Positions 1-6,526 of a stretch of 8,762 bases of DNA are shown here, piece after piece (position 1 is the first letter of the stretch; each line of letters starts with the position of its first letter). Made by a program: the position numbers and the translations under genes. Origin of the DNA: an uncultured Alistipes sp. (GTDB taxonomy: Bacteria > Bacteroidota > Bacteroidia > Bacteroidales > Rikenellaceae); contig USBO01000068.1 of assembly GCA_900552955.1 (NCBI GenBank), positions 1-8,762 of the forward strand. The letters run 5' to 3'. The notes under the pieces were generated by a model, which saw only the letters and a program-made list of their open reading frames with translations, had not been told where the DNA came from and searched no databases.

Positions 1-374
1 CGGCGCCACCGTTGCAGACGCATCCATTGCTTTGCCAGCCACAGATGCACGCGTCCGCAGTCGACGATGCCGTAGATCCGCTGGCGGGGCATCGTCTCCG
101 TTCCGACGGTGTTGCCGTCGCCCAGCAGGGTGATGCGGTCGTCGTCGACGGCGAGAATGCGGTGTACGACGAAATGCCCCGTGCAGGTTTCGCCCAGCAC
201 CACGTGCCCGCGCCGCAGATCGCCCTCGCGTAGCGGGCGCAGCGTTATGCGGCTGCCGCTGCGGAAGAAGGGCAGCATGCTCTGCCCCGCGACGCAGACG
301 GTGACCGTGCGTCCGGCGAGCAACTGGTCGCGGGCCTCGGCGAAAAGCAGGCGGTTGGAGACGGTGCGTATCAT
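1..374 (-). CDS. S24/S26 signal-peptidase-like protease, partial (C-terminal end outside window)
   Basis: This is the first 124 residues of a small serine protease of the S24/S26 (LexA/signal peptidase I) fold; the rest lies beyond position 1. The nucleophile motif GQSMLPFF is at residues 30-37 (Ser32). The second catalytic block, HFVVHRI at 67-73, has His71 where bacterial signal peptidases have lysine, and GDGN follows at 85-88 (Asp86). That Ser-His-Asp pattern is the one known from archaeal and ER-type (Sec11) signal peptidases. No membrane segment precedes Ser32, unlike ordinary LepB; a Trp- and Arg-rich helix begins near residue 108. The ATG start overlaps the stop of the kinase-like gene (ATGA), which suggests translational coupling. 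Its partners, an exporter and a kinase, make a dedicated peptide-processing role more likely than general secretion, but the substrate is unknown. The fold assignment is good; the role is inference. Confidence 0.8.
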   Translation of the reverse strand, partial: MIRTVSNRLLFAEARDQLLAGRTVTVCVAGQSMLPFFRSGSRITLRPLREGDLRRGHVVLGETCTGHFVVHRILAVDDDRITLLGDGNTVGTETMPRQRIYGIVDCGRVHLWLAKQWMRLQRWR

Positions 375-1249
375 CGGGCCTGGAGCGTCGTTTCGAACGA
401 GAGTCGTGCGGCATCGGCGTCGGGCAGACACTCCAACCGATAGACCGGCACGCGGGCGATCGCCTGCGAAAGCGTGTTGCAGATATTGTCCTGCAGCGTC
501 GCGTCGTAGGCGAAGGCCGGCGGACACGAGGGCAGCAGCGCACCGATGGCTTGCAGGACGGGCAGCCGTTCGATCCGGTTGCGGGGTGCCTGTGTGAGCC
601 GTACGAAGGCGGCGATGGGGTAGCTCTCGTTGCGGTAGCAGGGCGTTTTGCCGCTCCACGGCGATCCGAAGACGGTCGGTGTGCCCGCGACGATGCGTAC
701 GATCGGCGAGTCGTCGTTGAGCAGCCGTGCGCCGGCGATATGCTCGCGCCACAGGCGTGTGTGGGTGCTTTTGCCCGTTCCCGACTCGCCCAGAAAGAGC
801 ACGGCGCGCCCGTCGCGGACGATGACCGACGAGTGGATGGCGACGCTGTGCGGGTTGTGGGCGATGCCGAAGAGCATCCACAGTCCGAAGCGCAGCAGCG
901 ATGGATCGGGGCGGCCTGCGGCTGCGACGTTGCTCCGCACCAGCGGATCGCCGTCGGCCTTGGCGAAGAGGACGGGCGGATGTCCGGGCGCGGTCATGGT
1001 GAAGAGGCGGCCGCCGTCGTACCGCCCGAAGCGGCAGTCGGCGATCGCTTCGTCGAACTCGAAACGGTCGAGTTCGCGGTAGCCGGCGAAGTCGTTGGCG
1101 GTCAGCGGCTCGGCGGGCGAAAGCCGCACGAGCGGTTCGGCTGTCGGATCGCAGGGTGTTTCGAAGGGCGCGAATCCGCGCAGCCCGCCCTCGCGCACGA
1201 GGTCGAGGCGTTCGCTGCGGATCAGGTCTTGTGCTACGAGATAATCCAT
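371..1249 (-). CDS. HprK/PEPCK-like kinase domain protein
   Basis: A 292-residue protein with an HPr-kinase-like (PEP carboxykinase fold) ATP-binding domain in its middle. Seen directly: His139-Ser140 just before the P-loop, the P-loop GESGTGKST at 154-162, an acidic LNDD at 177-180, and GSPWSGK at 195-201. The N-terminal 120 residues do not resemble the N-terminal domain of true HprK, and no HPr gene is near, so carbon-catabolite control is unlikely. Family knowledge: stand-alone HprK-like kinases occur in lasso-peptide and other RiPP clusters, where some phosphorylate the precursor peptide; similar proteins in other clusters have unknown targets. The start lies 2 bases after the ABC gene stop, and the stop overlaps the next gene. 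The reading frame stays open upstream to about 2029, but that stretch is antisense-style noise over the ABC ATPase domain. The fold is fairly certain, the substrate unknown. Confidence 0.85.
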   Translation of the reverse strand: MDYLVAQDLIRSERLDLVREGGLRGFAPFETPCDPTAEPLVRLSPAEPLTANDFAGYRELDRFEFDEAIADCRFGRYDGGRLFTMTAPGHPPVLFAKADGDPLVRSNVAAAGRPDPSLLRFGLWMLFGIAHNPHSVAIHSSVIVRDGRAVLFLGESGTGKSTHTRLWREHIAGARLLNDDSPIVRIVAGTPTVFGSPWSGKTPCYRNESYPIAAFVRLTQAPRNRIERLPVLQAIGALLPSCPPAFAYDATLQDNICNTLSQAIARVPVYRLECLPDADAARLSFETTLQAR

Positions 1250-1251
1250 AT

Positions 1252-2964
1252 CTATTCGGTTTCTTCTCCCAGGGTGATGATGCGGTCGCAGTAGTCCAGC
1301 GAACTCTCGCGGTGGGCGATGACGACGATCGTCAGGCTGCGGTCGGCCTCCGACAGCTCCTCGATGGCGCGGTTGATGCGCCGCTCGGTGCGGTCGTCGA
1401 GCGCCGAGGTCGCCTCGTCGAAAAAGAGGATGTCGGCCTGCTTGTAGAGCGCCCGTGCGATGCCGAGCCGCTGGCGCTGACCGCCCGAGAGCCGGCAGCC
1501 GCACTCGCCGATCGGGGTCTCCATCCCCTGCGGCAGCGAGTCGACGAACTCTGCGAGCTTGGCCGTTTCGAGTGCCTGCGCCGCGCGCCGGCGGTCGATC
1601 AGCTCGGGTGCGCAGCCCAGCGCCACGTTCTGCATGAAGGAGCTGTCGGTGATGAAGACCTGCTGCGAAACGTATCCGATCGTGTTCTGCCACCGGCGGA
1701 GGTTCGTTGCGTCGAGCGGCCGCCCGTCGATCGTGATGCGGCCTGCCGTGGGGCGGTAGAAGCCCAGCAGGATGTTGAACAGCGTCGTCTTGCCGGCGCC
1801 CGACGCGCCCCGTATGCCGATGCGCTCGCCCTTGCGGATCGTGAGCGACAGATCGTGCAGCACCTCGCGGTCGGGAGCGTCGTCGAAACGGAACGACAGC
1901 CCCTCGATGCGGATCTCCCGCTCGAAGGGCATCCGCTCCTGTGTCGTGTCGATCGCGGGCGGCGTGTCGTCGAGCCGCGCCTCGCGCAGCACGCCGATCG
2001 TGTAGTGGTTGTAGCGCAGCGCCGTCCACGCCCCCATGATGCTGCGCACCGAGGGCATGATGCGCAGCGCCGCGACGGCGAAGATGCCGAACAGCAATTT
2101 CATCTGCGCATTGTCCGTTCCGGCGCAGACGGCCACGAGCAGCGCCATGCCGGCGGCCAGCCCCACCTCGGTGAATAGCGAGGGGAGCGTGGCGATGGTG
2201 GCGTTGCGCCGGCGTATGTCGATGATCTCGCGCATCGAGCGGTCGAAATCGTTCAGCATGGCGGGGTAGGCGCCTGCGATCTCCAGATCGGCATAGCCGC
2301 GGAAGGTCTCGGTCACGGTGCGCGACTTGCGGCGCTGCGCCCGGTTCTCCTCCTCGCCGTAGCGGTTGAGCCGGCGGCGCACCAGACCGTAATAGACGAC
2401 GGCCGACGGTACGAAGATCGCCGCTGTCAGCAGGGCGACGAGCGGGTTGTAGATGGCCAGCGCCCCGAAGAGCAGCGCAAAGAGAACGGCCTCGCCGGCC
2501 AGGGCGGCCACGGGCATCAGCACGCCCGTGACGAAGGTGAGGCAGACGACGTTGACGTTGCGCGCCAGAATCGCCGAGTTGGATTTTTTGATGAATCCCA
2601 GCCCCCGATTGCGATAACCGACGTAGAGGCGTCGTGACAATTCATGGTAGAGGTCGTAGATGAAGTTGCGTTCGACTTTGTACAGCGTCAGATTGATGAG
2701 GCTTTTGAGCAGAACCGTCGCCACGACGAAGCCGCAGACCGCGAGGATGAACGTGCGGTCGTTCGTGAACCCTCCCGCGTCGTAGATCGCTGCCAGCCAA
2801 CGGTTGGAATGGATGCCCTCCGTATCGAGGATGATGACGAGCACGGGGACCAGCACGGCCAGCCCCGCGAAGTTGAGCAGCGCCCGCATGAAGACGCTCA
2901 GCGTCACCCACAGAGCTCTGCGGCGGTATTGGGGTGGAATGATATCGGGAAACGACGGTTTCAT
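1252..2964 (-). CDS. ABC exporter, fused membrane and ATPase domains
   Basis: A 570-residue half-transporter of the type I exporter class, expected to work as a homodimer in the inner membrane. Residues about 20-305 hold roughly six hydrophobic segments (for example 21-46, 72-94, 153-171, 174-194, 264-281, 289-305). The ATPase domain follows from about 350: Walker A GASGAGKTT at 386-394, Q-loop YVSQQ at 431-435, signature LSGGQ at 492-496, Walker B ILFFDE at 512-517, D-loop SALD at 520-523 and switch His551. All catalytic motifs are intact. There is no N-terminal C39 peptidase domain, so if it exports a leader peptide, cleavage must be done by another protein; the S24/S26 protease two genes downstream is the obvious candidate. 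The cargo could also be a lipid or glycolipid, as in MsbA/PglK-like exporters. This is the first gene of the operon, behind a repeat-borne promoter. Confidence 0.93.
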   Translation of the reverse strand: MKPSFPDIIPPQYRRRALWVTLSVFMRALLNFAGLAVLVPVLVIILDTEGIHSNRWLAAIYDAGGFTNDRTFILAVCGFVVATVLLKSLINLTLYKVERNFIYDLYHELSRRLYVGYRNRGLGFIKKSNSAILARNVNVVCLTFVTGVLMPVAALAGEAVLFALLFGALAIYNPLVALLTAAIFVPSAVVYYGLVRRRLNRYGEEENRAQRRKSRTVTETFRGYADLEIAGAYPAMLNDFDRSMREIIDIRRRNATIATLPSLFTEVGLAAGMALLVAVCAGTDNAQMKLLFGIFAVAALRIMPSVRSIMGAWTALRYNHYTIGVLREARLDDTPPAIDTTQERMPFEREIRIEGLSFRFDDAPDREVLHDLSLTIRKGERIGIRGASGAGKTTLFNILLGFYRPTAGRITIDGRPLDATNLRRWQNTIGYVSQQVFITDSSFMQNVALGCAPELIDRRRAAQALETAKLAEFVDSLPQGMETPIGECGCRLSGGQRQRLGIARALYKQADILFFDEATSALDDRTERRINRAIEELSEADRSLTIVVIAHRESSLDYCDRIITLGEETE

Positions 2965-2970
2965 CTACAG

Positions 2971-3002
2971 CAAAGATACGAATAAGCGAGGGCAAAAGCA
3001 AG
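2971..3002 (-). promoter_or_regulatory. weak second promoter candidate before the ABC gene
   Basis: On the minus strand TATCTTTG (2978 down to 2971) matches the Bacteroidota -7 consensus TAnnTTTG. CTTG (3002-2999), 20 bases upstream, matches three of four -33 bases. Transcription from here would begin only a few bases before the ATG at 2964, giving an almost leaderless message, so it may be inactive or a leftover of the repeat unit. Confidence 0.35.
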
Positions 3003-3044
3003 CTCGCTTGCATTTTGCCGAGCGGAAGTATCTACGGCGCAGCC
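2972..3044 (-). repeat. palindromic intergenic repeat, unit 1
   Basis: A 73-base unit that is an imperfect palindrome. AGATAC (2974-2979) and GTATCT (3028-3033) form the outer arms. The inner hairpin pairs 2991-3003 with 3006-3019, 13 base pairs with one bulged A and a 2-base gap. It is followed in tandem by unit 2 and has an inverted, nearly identical copy at 6429-6503; the stretch 2994-3022 matches 6451-6479 exactly over 29 bases in inverted orientation. Bounded on both sides by AAAGATACGAA. Confidence 0.85.
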
Positions 3045-3075
3045 AAAGATACGAAAAGTCGGGCGCAGAAGCAAA
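3044..3075 (-). promoter_or_regulatory. sigma-ABfr-type promoter for the ABC/kinase/protease operon
   Basis: On the minus strand TTTG (3075-3072), exactly 20 bases, then TATCTTTG (3051-3044): a perfect fit to the Bacteroidota primary-sigma consensus (TTTG, 19-21 bases, TAnnTTTG). It points at the ABC gene and would give a leader of about 75 bases that contains the unit 1 hairpin. The -33 box lies within an arm of the unit 2 hairpin. Confidence 0.65.
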
Positions 3076-3118
3076 ATTTAGTTTGATTCTGCCGAGACGG
3101 AGTATCTTCGGCGCAGCC
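3045..3118 (-). repeat. palindromic intergenic repeat, unit 2 (tandem, diverged)
   Basis: A 74-base tandem relative of unit 1. The ends are conserved (AAAGATACGAA at the left; the last bases GTATCTTCGGCGCAGCC agree with unit 1 at all but one position). The centre differs but still folds: GCAGAA 3065-3070 with TTCTGC 3087-3092, and CAAA 3072-3075 with TTTG 3082-3085, around a 6-base loop, with one G/A mismatch between the two stems. It lies 18 bases beyond the stop of the addA-like gene. Confidence 0.8.
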
Positions 3119-3136
3119 ACGGAGGGCGCGAAACGG

Positions 3137-6100
3137 TTAATGGTTGCCGACCGGAACGATTCGCTCCATGCGCACGTACCACAGGAAGCCTTCCACCTCG
3201 GCATAGCCGATCTCGCGCAGCAAGTCGATGTATTCGCCGAGCTGCCGCCGGTGATCGGGCTTTTCGCGCAGTCCGAATTTGTAGTCGACCACCACGGCGC
3301 GTCCCTCCTTGACCATCACGCGGTCGGGGCGGCGGATCGTCCGTTCGGCAGCCTGCTCGCGGCGTGTGCGGCGGATGCGGACGTGATGCGGGACGATGAT
3401 CTCGTTCTCGTTGCGCACGACGTTCCATCCGCCGTCGAACCATCCGGCCACGCGCGGATCGTCGAACTGGCGGTTGATCGCAGCCGTCAACGCCTCCGCT
3501 TCGGCCTCGGAGAGTGCGGCGTCGGCTACTGCACGGCGGATGTTGTCGTCGATCTCCGCGCGCGTCGTCGCATTCTCGAAGGCGCGGTGCATCAGGATAC
3601 CGAGGTTGCGGGGCGCGAGCTCCGCCGCCTCGCCCTGCTCGAAATAACGGTCCGACGGCAGTCGCAGCCGCAGATCGGGGACGGTCGTGGGGTAGTTCTC
3701 CAGCACGACGTGCTGCGGCCGCTCCGCCGCACGTGCCGTCTCGGGTTCGGGTGCGGACGCTTCGCCGAACTCGAACATCTCGCCCCTGTCGTCGCAGGTG
3801 TAGCGGCCCGTCTTGTCGCCGAGCAGCGCGATATCGCCCTCGTGCCGCAGGCTTTGCAGCAGCAGTGCCCCGACATTGGCGCCGCGCTGCGCCTGCGGGA
3901 TGAAGATGCAGAGCACCTCGACGGCACGCGTCAGCGCCACGTAGAGCAGGTTGATGTTGTCGACGTGCGAGTATACCAGTTCGCGGTAGTAAGCCTCCGA
4001 AAAGAGCGATTCGCCCATCGTCCGTTTGTAGCGCACCGGAAATTCGCCGAGAGCGGCCAGCGGCTCCGCCTCCGCTTGTCCGGTGTGCGGCGCGGCCCAG
4101 ACGACGTTGCTCACGCCGCCGCCCGTCCTGGGGTCGAGCGGCCAGTTGCAGTAGGGGATCAGCACCACCTTCTTTTCGAGCCCCTTGGCCTTGTGTACGG
4201 TCATGATCTCGATGGTCGACTCGCTCTGTTCGACGCTCAGCGAACGGGCGGCGCCCTGCTCCTCCCACCATGCGAGGAAGAGCGGAATGTCGGCCACGCG
4301 CCCTGCCGAGAAACCGATGATCTGTTCGTGAACGGCTTGCAGATAGGCTGTTTCGCCGTTTCGTCGGTCGAGGCCGTAGCGCATGACCGTCTTCTCGAAA
4401 GCCTCTTCGGGCGACAGAAGCCGGATCGTGCGCAGGAAATCCGCCTCCTCGGGCGGCAGTTGCGCATCGAACGCACGGCCCAGATAGCGGTTGTAGATCG
4501 CCCGGCGGATCGAGTCGCGCGGGTCGACCGACAGATGCAGCACCGCCGCGACGAAGCCGCTCACGGGGGCGCGGCCCACGACGAGCGCCTCCTGCGTCAT
4601 GATGTCGAAACGGTAGCGCGGATCGTCGTTGCGCCGTTTGAAGTCGAGCAGTTGCTCGGCCACCCGTGCGCCGTCGCTGCGGCCGCGCACGAGGATGACG
4701 ATCTCCTTAGGCCGGAATCCGCGGTCGATCGTCTCCTTGATCCGTTCGATGAGCGGCGGCTCTTCGGCGAAGGTCTCGATGCGGACGTAGCCCTCGTTGC
4801 GGCTCTGTTTGCAGGGGCGCTGCGTGTGCGATGCGTAGGCGTCGGCGAGCGTGCGGCCCAGCCTGTCGGCGGATGCCGCGTCGAGGGCGCCCTTCTCGAC
4901 CCCTTCGGCGAGCATGACACGCAGCGCCGCGCTGTCGGTCTCCACGACGCGGTCGATCATCCGATTGTTGAAGTCGACGATGCCGCGCAGGCTGCGCCAG
5001 TTCTCCTCGAGAGGTTTCACCTCGACGTTGTCCGCACCCAACGCCTCGACCGCGCCGCTGTGGAGGATTTTCCAGTCGCCGCCCCGCCAGCGGTAGATCG
5101 ACTGCTTGATGTCGCCCACCAGGAGCACCGACGTCCGCTCGCTCTGCGCCATGGCGTTGTGCAGCAGCGGCAGGAAGTTCTGCCACTCCTTGACCGACGT
5201 GTCCTGAAACTCGTCGATCATGAAGCGTTCGAAGCGGTTGCCCACCTTTTCGTAGATGAACGGTGCGTCGTTGCGGCCGATGAACTTCGAGAGTATCTGC
5301 TTGGTCTCCGAGAGGAACATCACGTTCTGCTCGTCGCACAGCTCGCGCACCTTGGCGTAGAGGTCGGTCAGCAGCGCGAAGCTGCGGTAGTTCTCGCGCA
5401 GCAGTTCCGTTGTGTTCCACAGTCTGACGTGATCGTCGTAGAAGGCGCACAGCTCCGCCAGCATCGGTTGCAGCAGCGCGGCGGCTGCAATCGCCGCTGC
5501 GGGTGCGGTTTTGGTGCACCAGCCGTCGGTCGTGCGGGCGCAGGCGCGGGCCGTCTTCGTCGGGGGGGCGATCTCGCCCGCCGCGACCTTGCGGAAGATC
5601 TGCGCGAAGCTGTTGCGGCCCCCCTTGAAGCTCTCGGGGGTGATACCCGCCCGATTCATTGTCTCAAGTGCTTGTTTCCCAAGTAACTGATAGCGTTTCT
5701 TTGAAGCGGAGCTTCGGGCAGTGGCTTCGTTGACCAGCCGCACGAGGGTCTCCCTGTCGCCGGCCACGGCCAGCGCGTCGCGGTTGCGCTCCTTGAAGAG
5801 TTCGTCGCCGAGGGCGAGGATGCCGTCGCGGATGTCCCACTTGGCGCCGTCGTCGATGCGCTCTTGCACGAAATCGGTCAGCCAGCGCTGCAATTCGGGG
5901 TCGGAGGTGATCTGCTCGACGAGCGCATCGGCGCTGGCAGTCAGCACGGTTGCGGTCTCCAGCTCGATGTTATAGTTCAGGTCGATGCCCAGCTCTTTGA
6001 TGAAGGCCCGCAGGATGCGCTGGAAGAAGCGGTCGATCGTGAGCACCGTGAAACGCGAGTAGTTGTGCAGGATGCGCGTGCGGGCGGTGCGGGCGCGGCG

Positions 6101-6352
6101 GCGGATCTCCGCCTCGCTGAGTCCCGTCTCGCGGCGGAGCATCCCCGTATAGCCGCTCTGCCTCCCTTCGGCCAGCGTGTTGATCTCCTTGAGGATGCGG
6201 GTCTTCATCTCTTCGGTCGCCTTGTTGGTGAAGGTGACGGCCAGAATCGCACTGTAACTTTCGGGACGCTCGATGACGTCGTGTACGTATTTGTAGGCCA
6301 GTTGGTAGGTCTTGCCCGATCCCGCGCTGGCATTGAGTATCTTCGCTCTCAC
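3137..6352 (-). CDS. addA: AddA/RecB-like helicase-nuclease
   Basis: A 1071-residue UvrD/RecB-family DNA helicase with a C-terminal RecB-type nuclease, expected to resect DNA double-strand breaks together with the AddB-like protein encoded at 7298. Helicase motifs in order: I ASAGSGKT 8-15, Ia TFTNKATEEMK 40-50, II MIDEFQDTS 378-386, III LLVGDIKQSIYRWRGG 410-425, IV ENWRS 450-454, V MTVHKAKGLE 717-726, VI LLYVALTRA 802-810. Nuclease motifs: GILMHRAFE 918-926, RPDRV 1008-1012, VVDYKFG 1021-1027 (Asp1023, Lys1025) and Gln1037/Tyr1041. Both activities look intact. The GTG at 6352 is chosen as start because motif I begins seven residues later, a -7 box (TACCTTTG) sits 20 bases upstream, and a longer in-frame form from an ATG at 6520 would run through the divergent promoter and repeat. 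A codon-use anomaly lies near residues 211-236. Confidence 0.93.
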   Translation of the reverse strand: MRAKILNASAGSGKTYQLAYKYVHDVIERPESYSAILAVTFTNKATEEMKTRILKEINTLAEGRQSGYTGMLRRETGLSEAEIRRRARTARTRILHNYSRFTVLTIDRFFQRILRAFIKELGIDLNYNIELETATVLTASADALVEQITSDPELQRWLTDFVQERIDDGAKWDIRDGILALGDELFKERNRDALAVAGDRETLVRLVNEATARSSASKKRYQLLGKQALETMNRAGITPESFKGGRNSFAQIFRKVAAGEIAPPTKTARACARTTDGWCTKTAPAAAIAAAALLQPMLAELCAFYDDHVRLWNTTELLRENYRSFALLTDLYAKVRELCDEQNVMFLSETKQILSKFIGRNDAPFIYEKVGNRFERFMIDEFQDTSVKEWQNFLPLLHNAMAQSERTSVLLVGDIKQSIYRWRGGDWKILHSGAVEALGADNVEVKPLEENWRSLRGIVDFNNRMIDRVVETDSAALRVMLAEGVEKGALDAASADRLGRTLADAYASHTQRPCKQSRNEGYVRIETFAEEPPLIERIKETIDRGFRPKEIVILVRGRSDGARVAEQLLDFKRRNDDPRYRFDIMTQEALVVGRAPVSGFVAAVLHLSVDPRDSIRRAIYNRYLGRAFDAQLPPEEADFLRTIRLLSPEEAFEKTVMRYGLDRRNGETAYLQAVHEQIIGFSAGRVADIPLFLAWWEEQGAARSLSVEQSESTIEIMTVHKAKGLEKKVVLIPYCNWPLDPRTGGGVSNVVWAAPHTGQAEAEPLAALGEFPVRYKRTMGESLFSEAYYRELVYSHVDNINLLYVALTRAVEVLCIFIPQAQRGANVGALLLQSLRHEGDIALLGDKTGRYTCDDRGEMFEFGEASAPEPETARAAERPQHVVLENYPTTVPDLRLRLPSDRYFEQGEAAELAPRNLGILMHRAFENATTRAEIDDNIRRAVADAALSEAEAEALTAAINRQFDDPRVAGWFDGGWNVVRNENEIIVPHHVRIRRTRREQAAERTIRRPDRVMVKEGRAVVVDYKFGLREKPDHRRQLGEYIDLLREIGYAEVEGFLWYVRMERIVPVGNH

Positions 6353-6372
6353 ATTCGTCGGATGTTTTCTCC

Positions 6373-6404
6373 CAAAGGTACGAATTTCGGCGCAGAATGA
6401 CGAA
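6373..6404 (-). promoter_or_regulatory. promoter of the addA-like gene
   Basis: On the minus strand TTCG (6404-6401), 20 bases, then TACCTTTG (6380-6373). The -7 box matches TAnnTTTG fully and the -33 box in three of four bases. It lies 20 bases before the GTG at 6352, giving a short leader and supporting that start. Confidence 0.55.
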
Positions 6405-6421
6405 GGGAACGGGAATTTTCG

Positions 6422-6429
6422 TATCTTTG
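6422..6429 (+). promoter_or_regulatory. upstream -7 box before the GIN-domain gene
   Basis: TATCTTTG fits the -7 consensus, but no TTTG is found about 20 bases upstream. It corresponds to the flanking box at the unit 1/unit 2 junction on the other side of the addA-like gene. A transcript from here would cross the hairpin and T-run at 6457-6481. Confidence 0.35.
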
Positions 6430-6503
6430 ACTGCGCCTTAGATACTCCGCCTCGGCAAAATGCAAGCGAGCTTGCTTTTTTCTCTCGGCTTATTCGTATC
6501 TTT
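6429..6503 (+). repeat. palindromic intergenic repeat, inverted copy
   Basis: A 75-base inverted copy of unit 1 (2972-3044), close to 90 percent identical by eye, with 29 bases (6451-6479) exactly shared. Outer arms AGATAC (6440-6445) and GTATCT (6496-6501); inner hairpin GCAAGC 6462-6467 with GCTTGC 6470-6475. A TATCTTTG box sits at each end (6422-6429 and 6497-6504). Together with units 1 and 2 it flanks the addA-like gene as an inverted pair. Confidence 0.85.
6457..6481 (+). terminator. hairpin plus T-run, possible terminator or attenuator
   Basis: GCAAGC (6462-6467), GA, GCTTGC (6470-6475), then six T (6476-6481). AAAA (6457-6460) can also pair with TTTT across a bulged T. This has the form of an intrinsic terminator on the plus strand, placed between the two tandem -7 boxes. 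It is part of the repeat, so it may simply be the repeat's stem. Confidence 0.35.
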
Positions 6504-6504
6504 G
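6497..6504 (+). promoter_or_regulatory. -7 box of the GIN/addB transcript
   Basis: TATCTTTG matches the -7 consensus and lies 22 bases before the ATG at 6527. The nearest -33-like sequence is CTTG (6471-6474), 22 bases upstream and inside the repeat hairpin, so spacing and sequence are both slightly off consensus. Confidence 0.5.
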
Positions 6505-6526
6505 GAAAACATATCAGCACGAAATT

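Noticed and set aside
12..597. Plus-strand small frames opposite the protease and kinase genes
   Set aside because: Arg/Pro/Ser-rich shadows with no support; the minus-strand genes have clear motifs.
1250..2029. Upstream extension of the kinase-like gene frame
   Set aside because: This part lies over the ABC ATPase domain in another frame and gives Arg/Ala/Pro-rich nonsense; the HprK-like gene starts at the ATG at 1249, 2 bases after the ABC stop.
2972..3118. Tandem units as a CRISPR array
   Set aside because: Only two diverged units directly abutting each other, no unique spacers and no cas genes.
2965..3204. 79-codon minus-strand frame as a possible RiPP precursor for the operon
   Set aside because: It overlaps the end of the addA-like gene and then only repeat units, has no leader/core appearance, and its sequence is explained by the repeats.
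2804..5686. 960-codon open frame on the plus strand, antisense to the addA-like gene
   Set aside because: Low-complexity Arg/Ala/Val/Asp-rich translation with no recognisable domain; the opposite frame has all helicase and nuclease motifs. Long antisense frames are expected in GC-rich coding DNA.
2972..6503. The addA-like gene as a composite mobile element or invertible segment because inverted repeats flank it
   Set aside because: No transposase, recombinase or insertion-site sequence is present, the gene is a housekeeping repair gene with its partner next door, and the repeats are better explained as intergenic promoter-linked elements.
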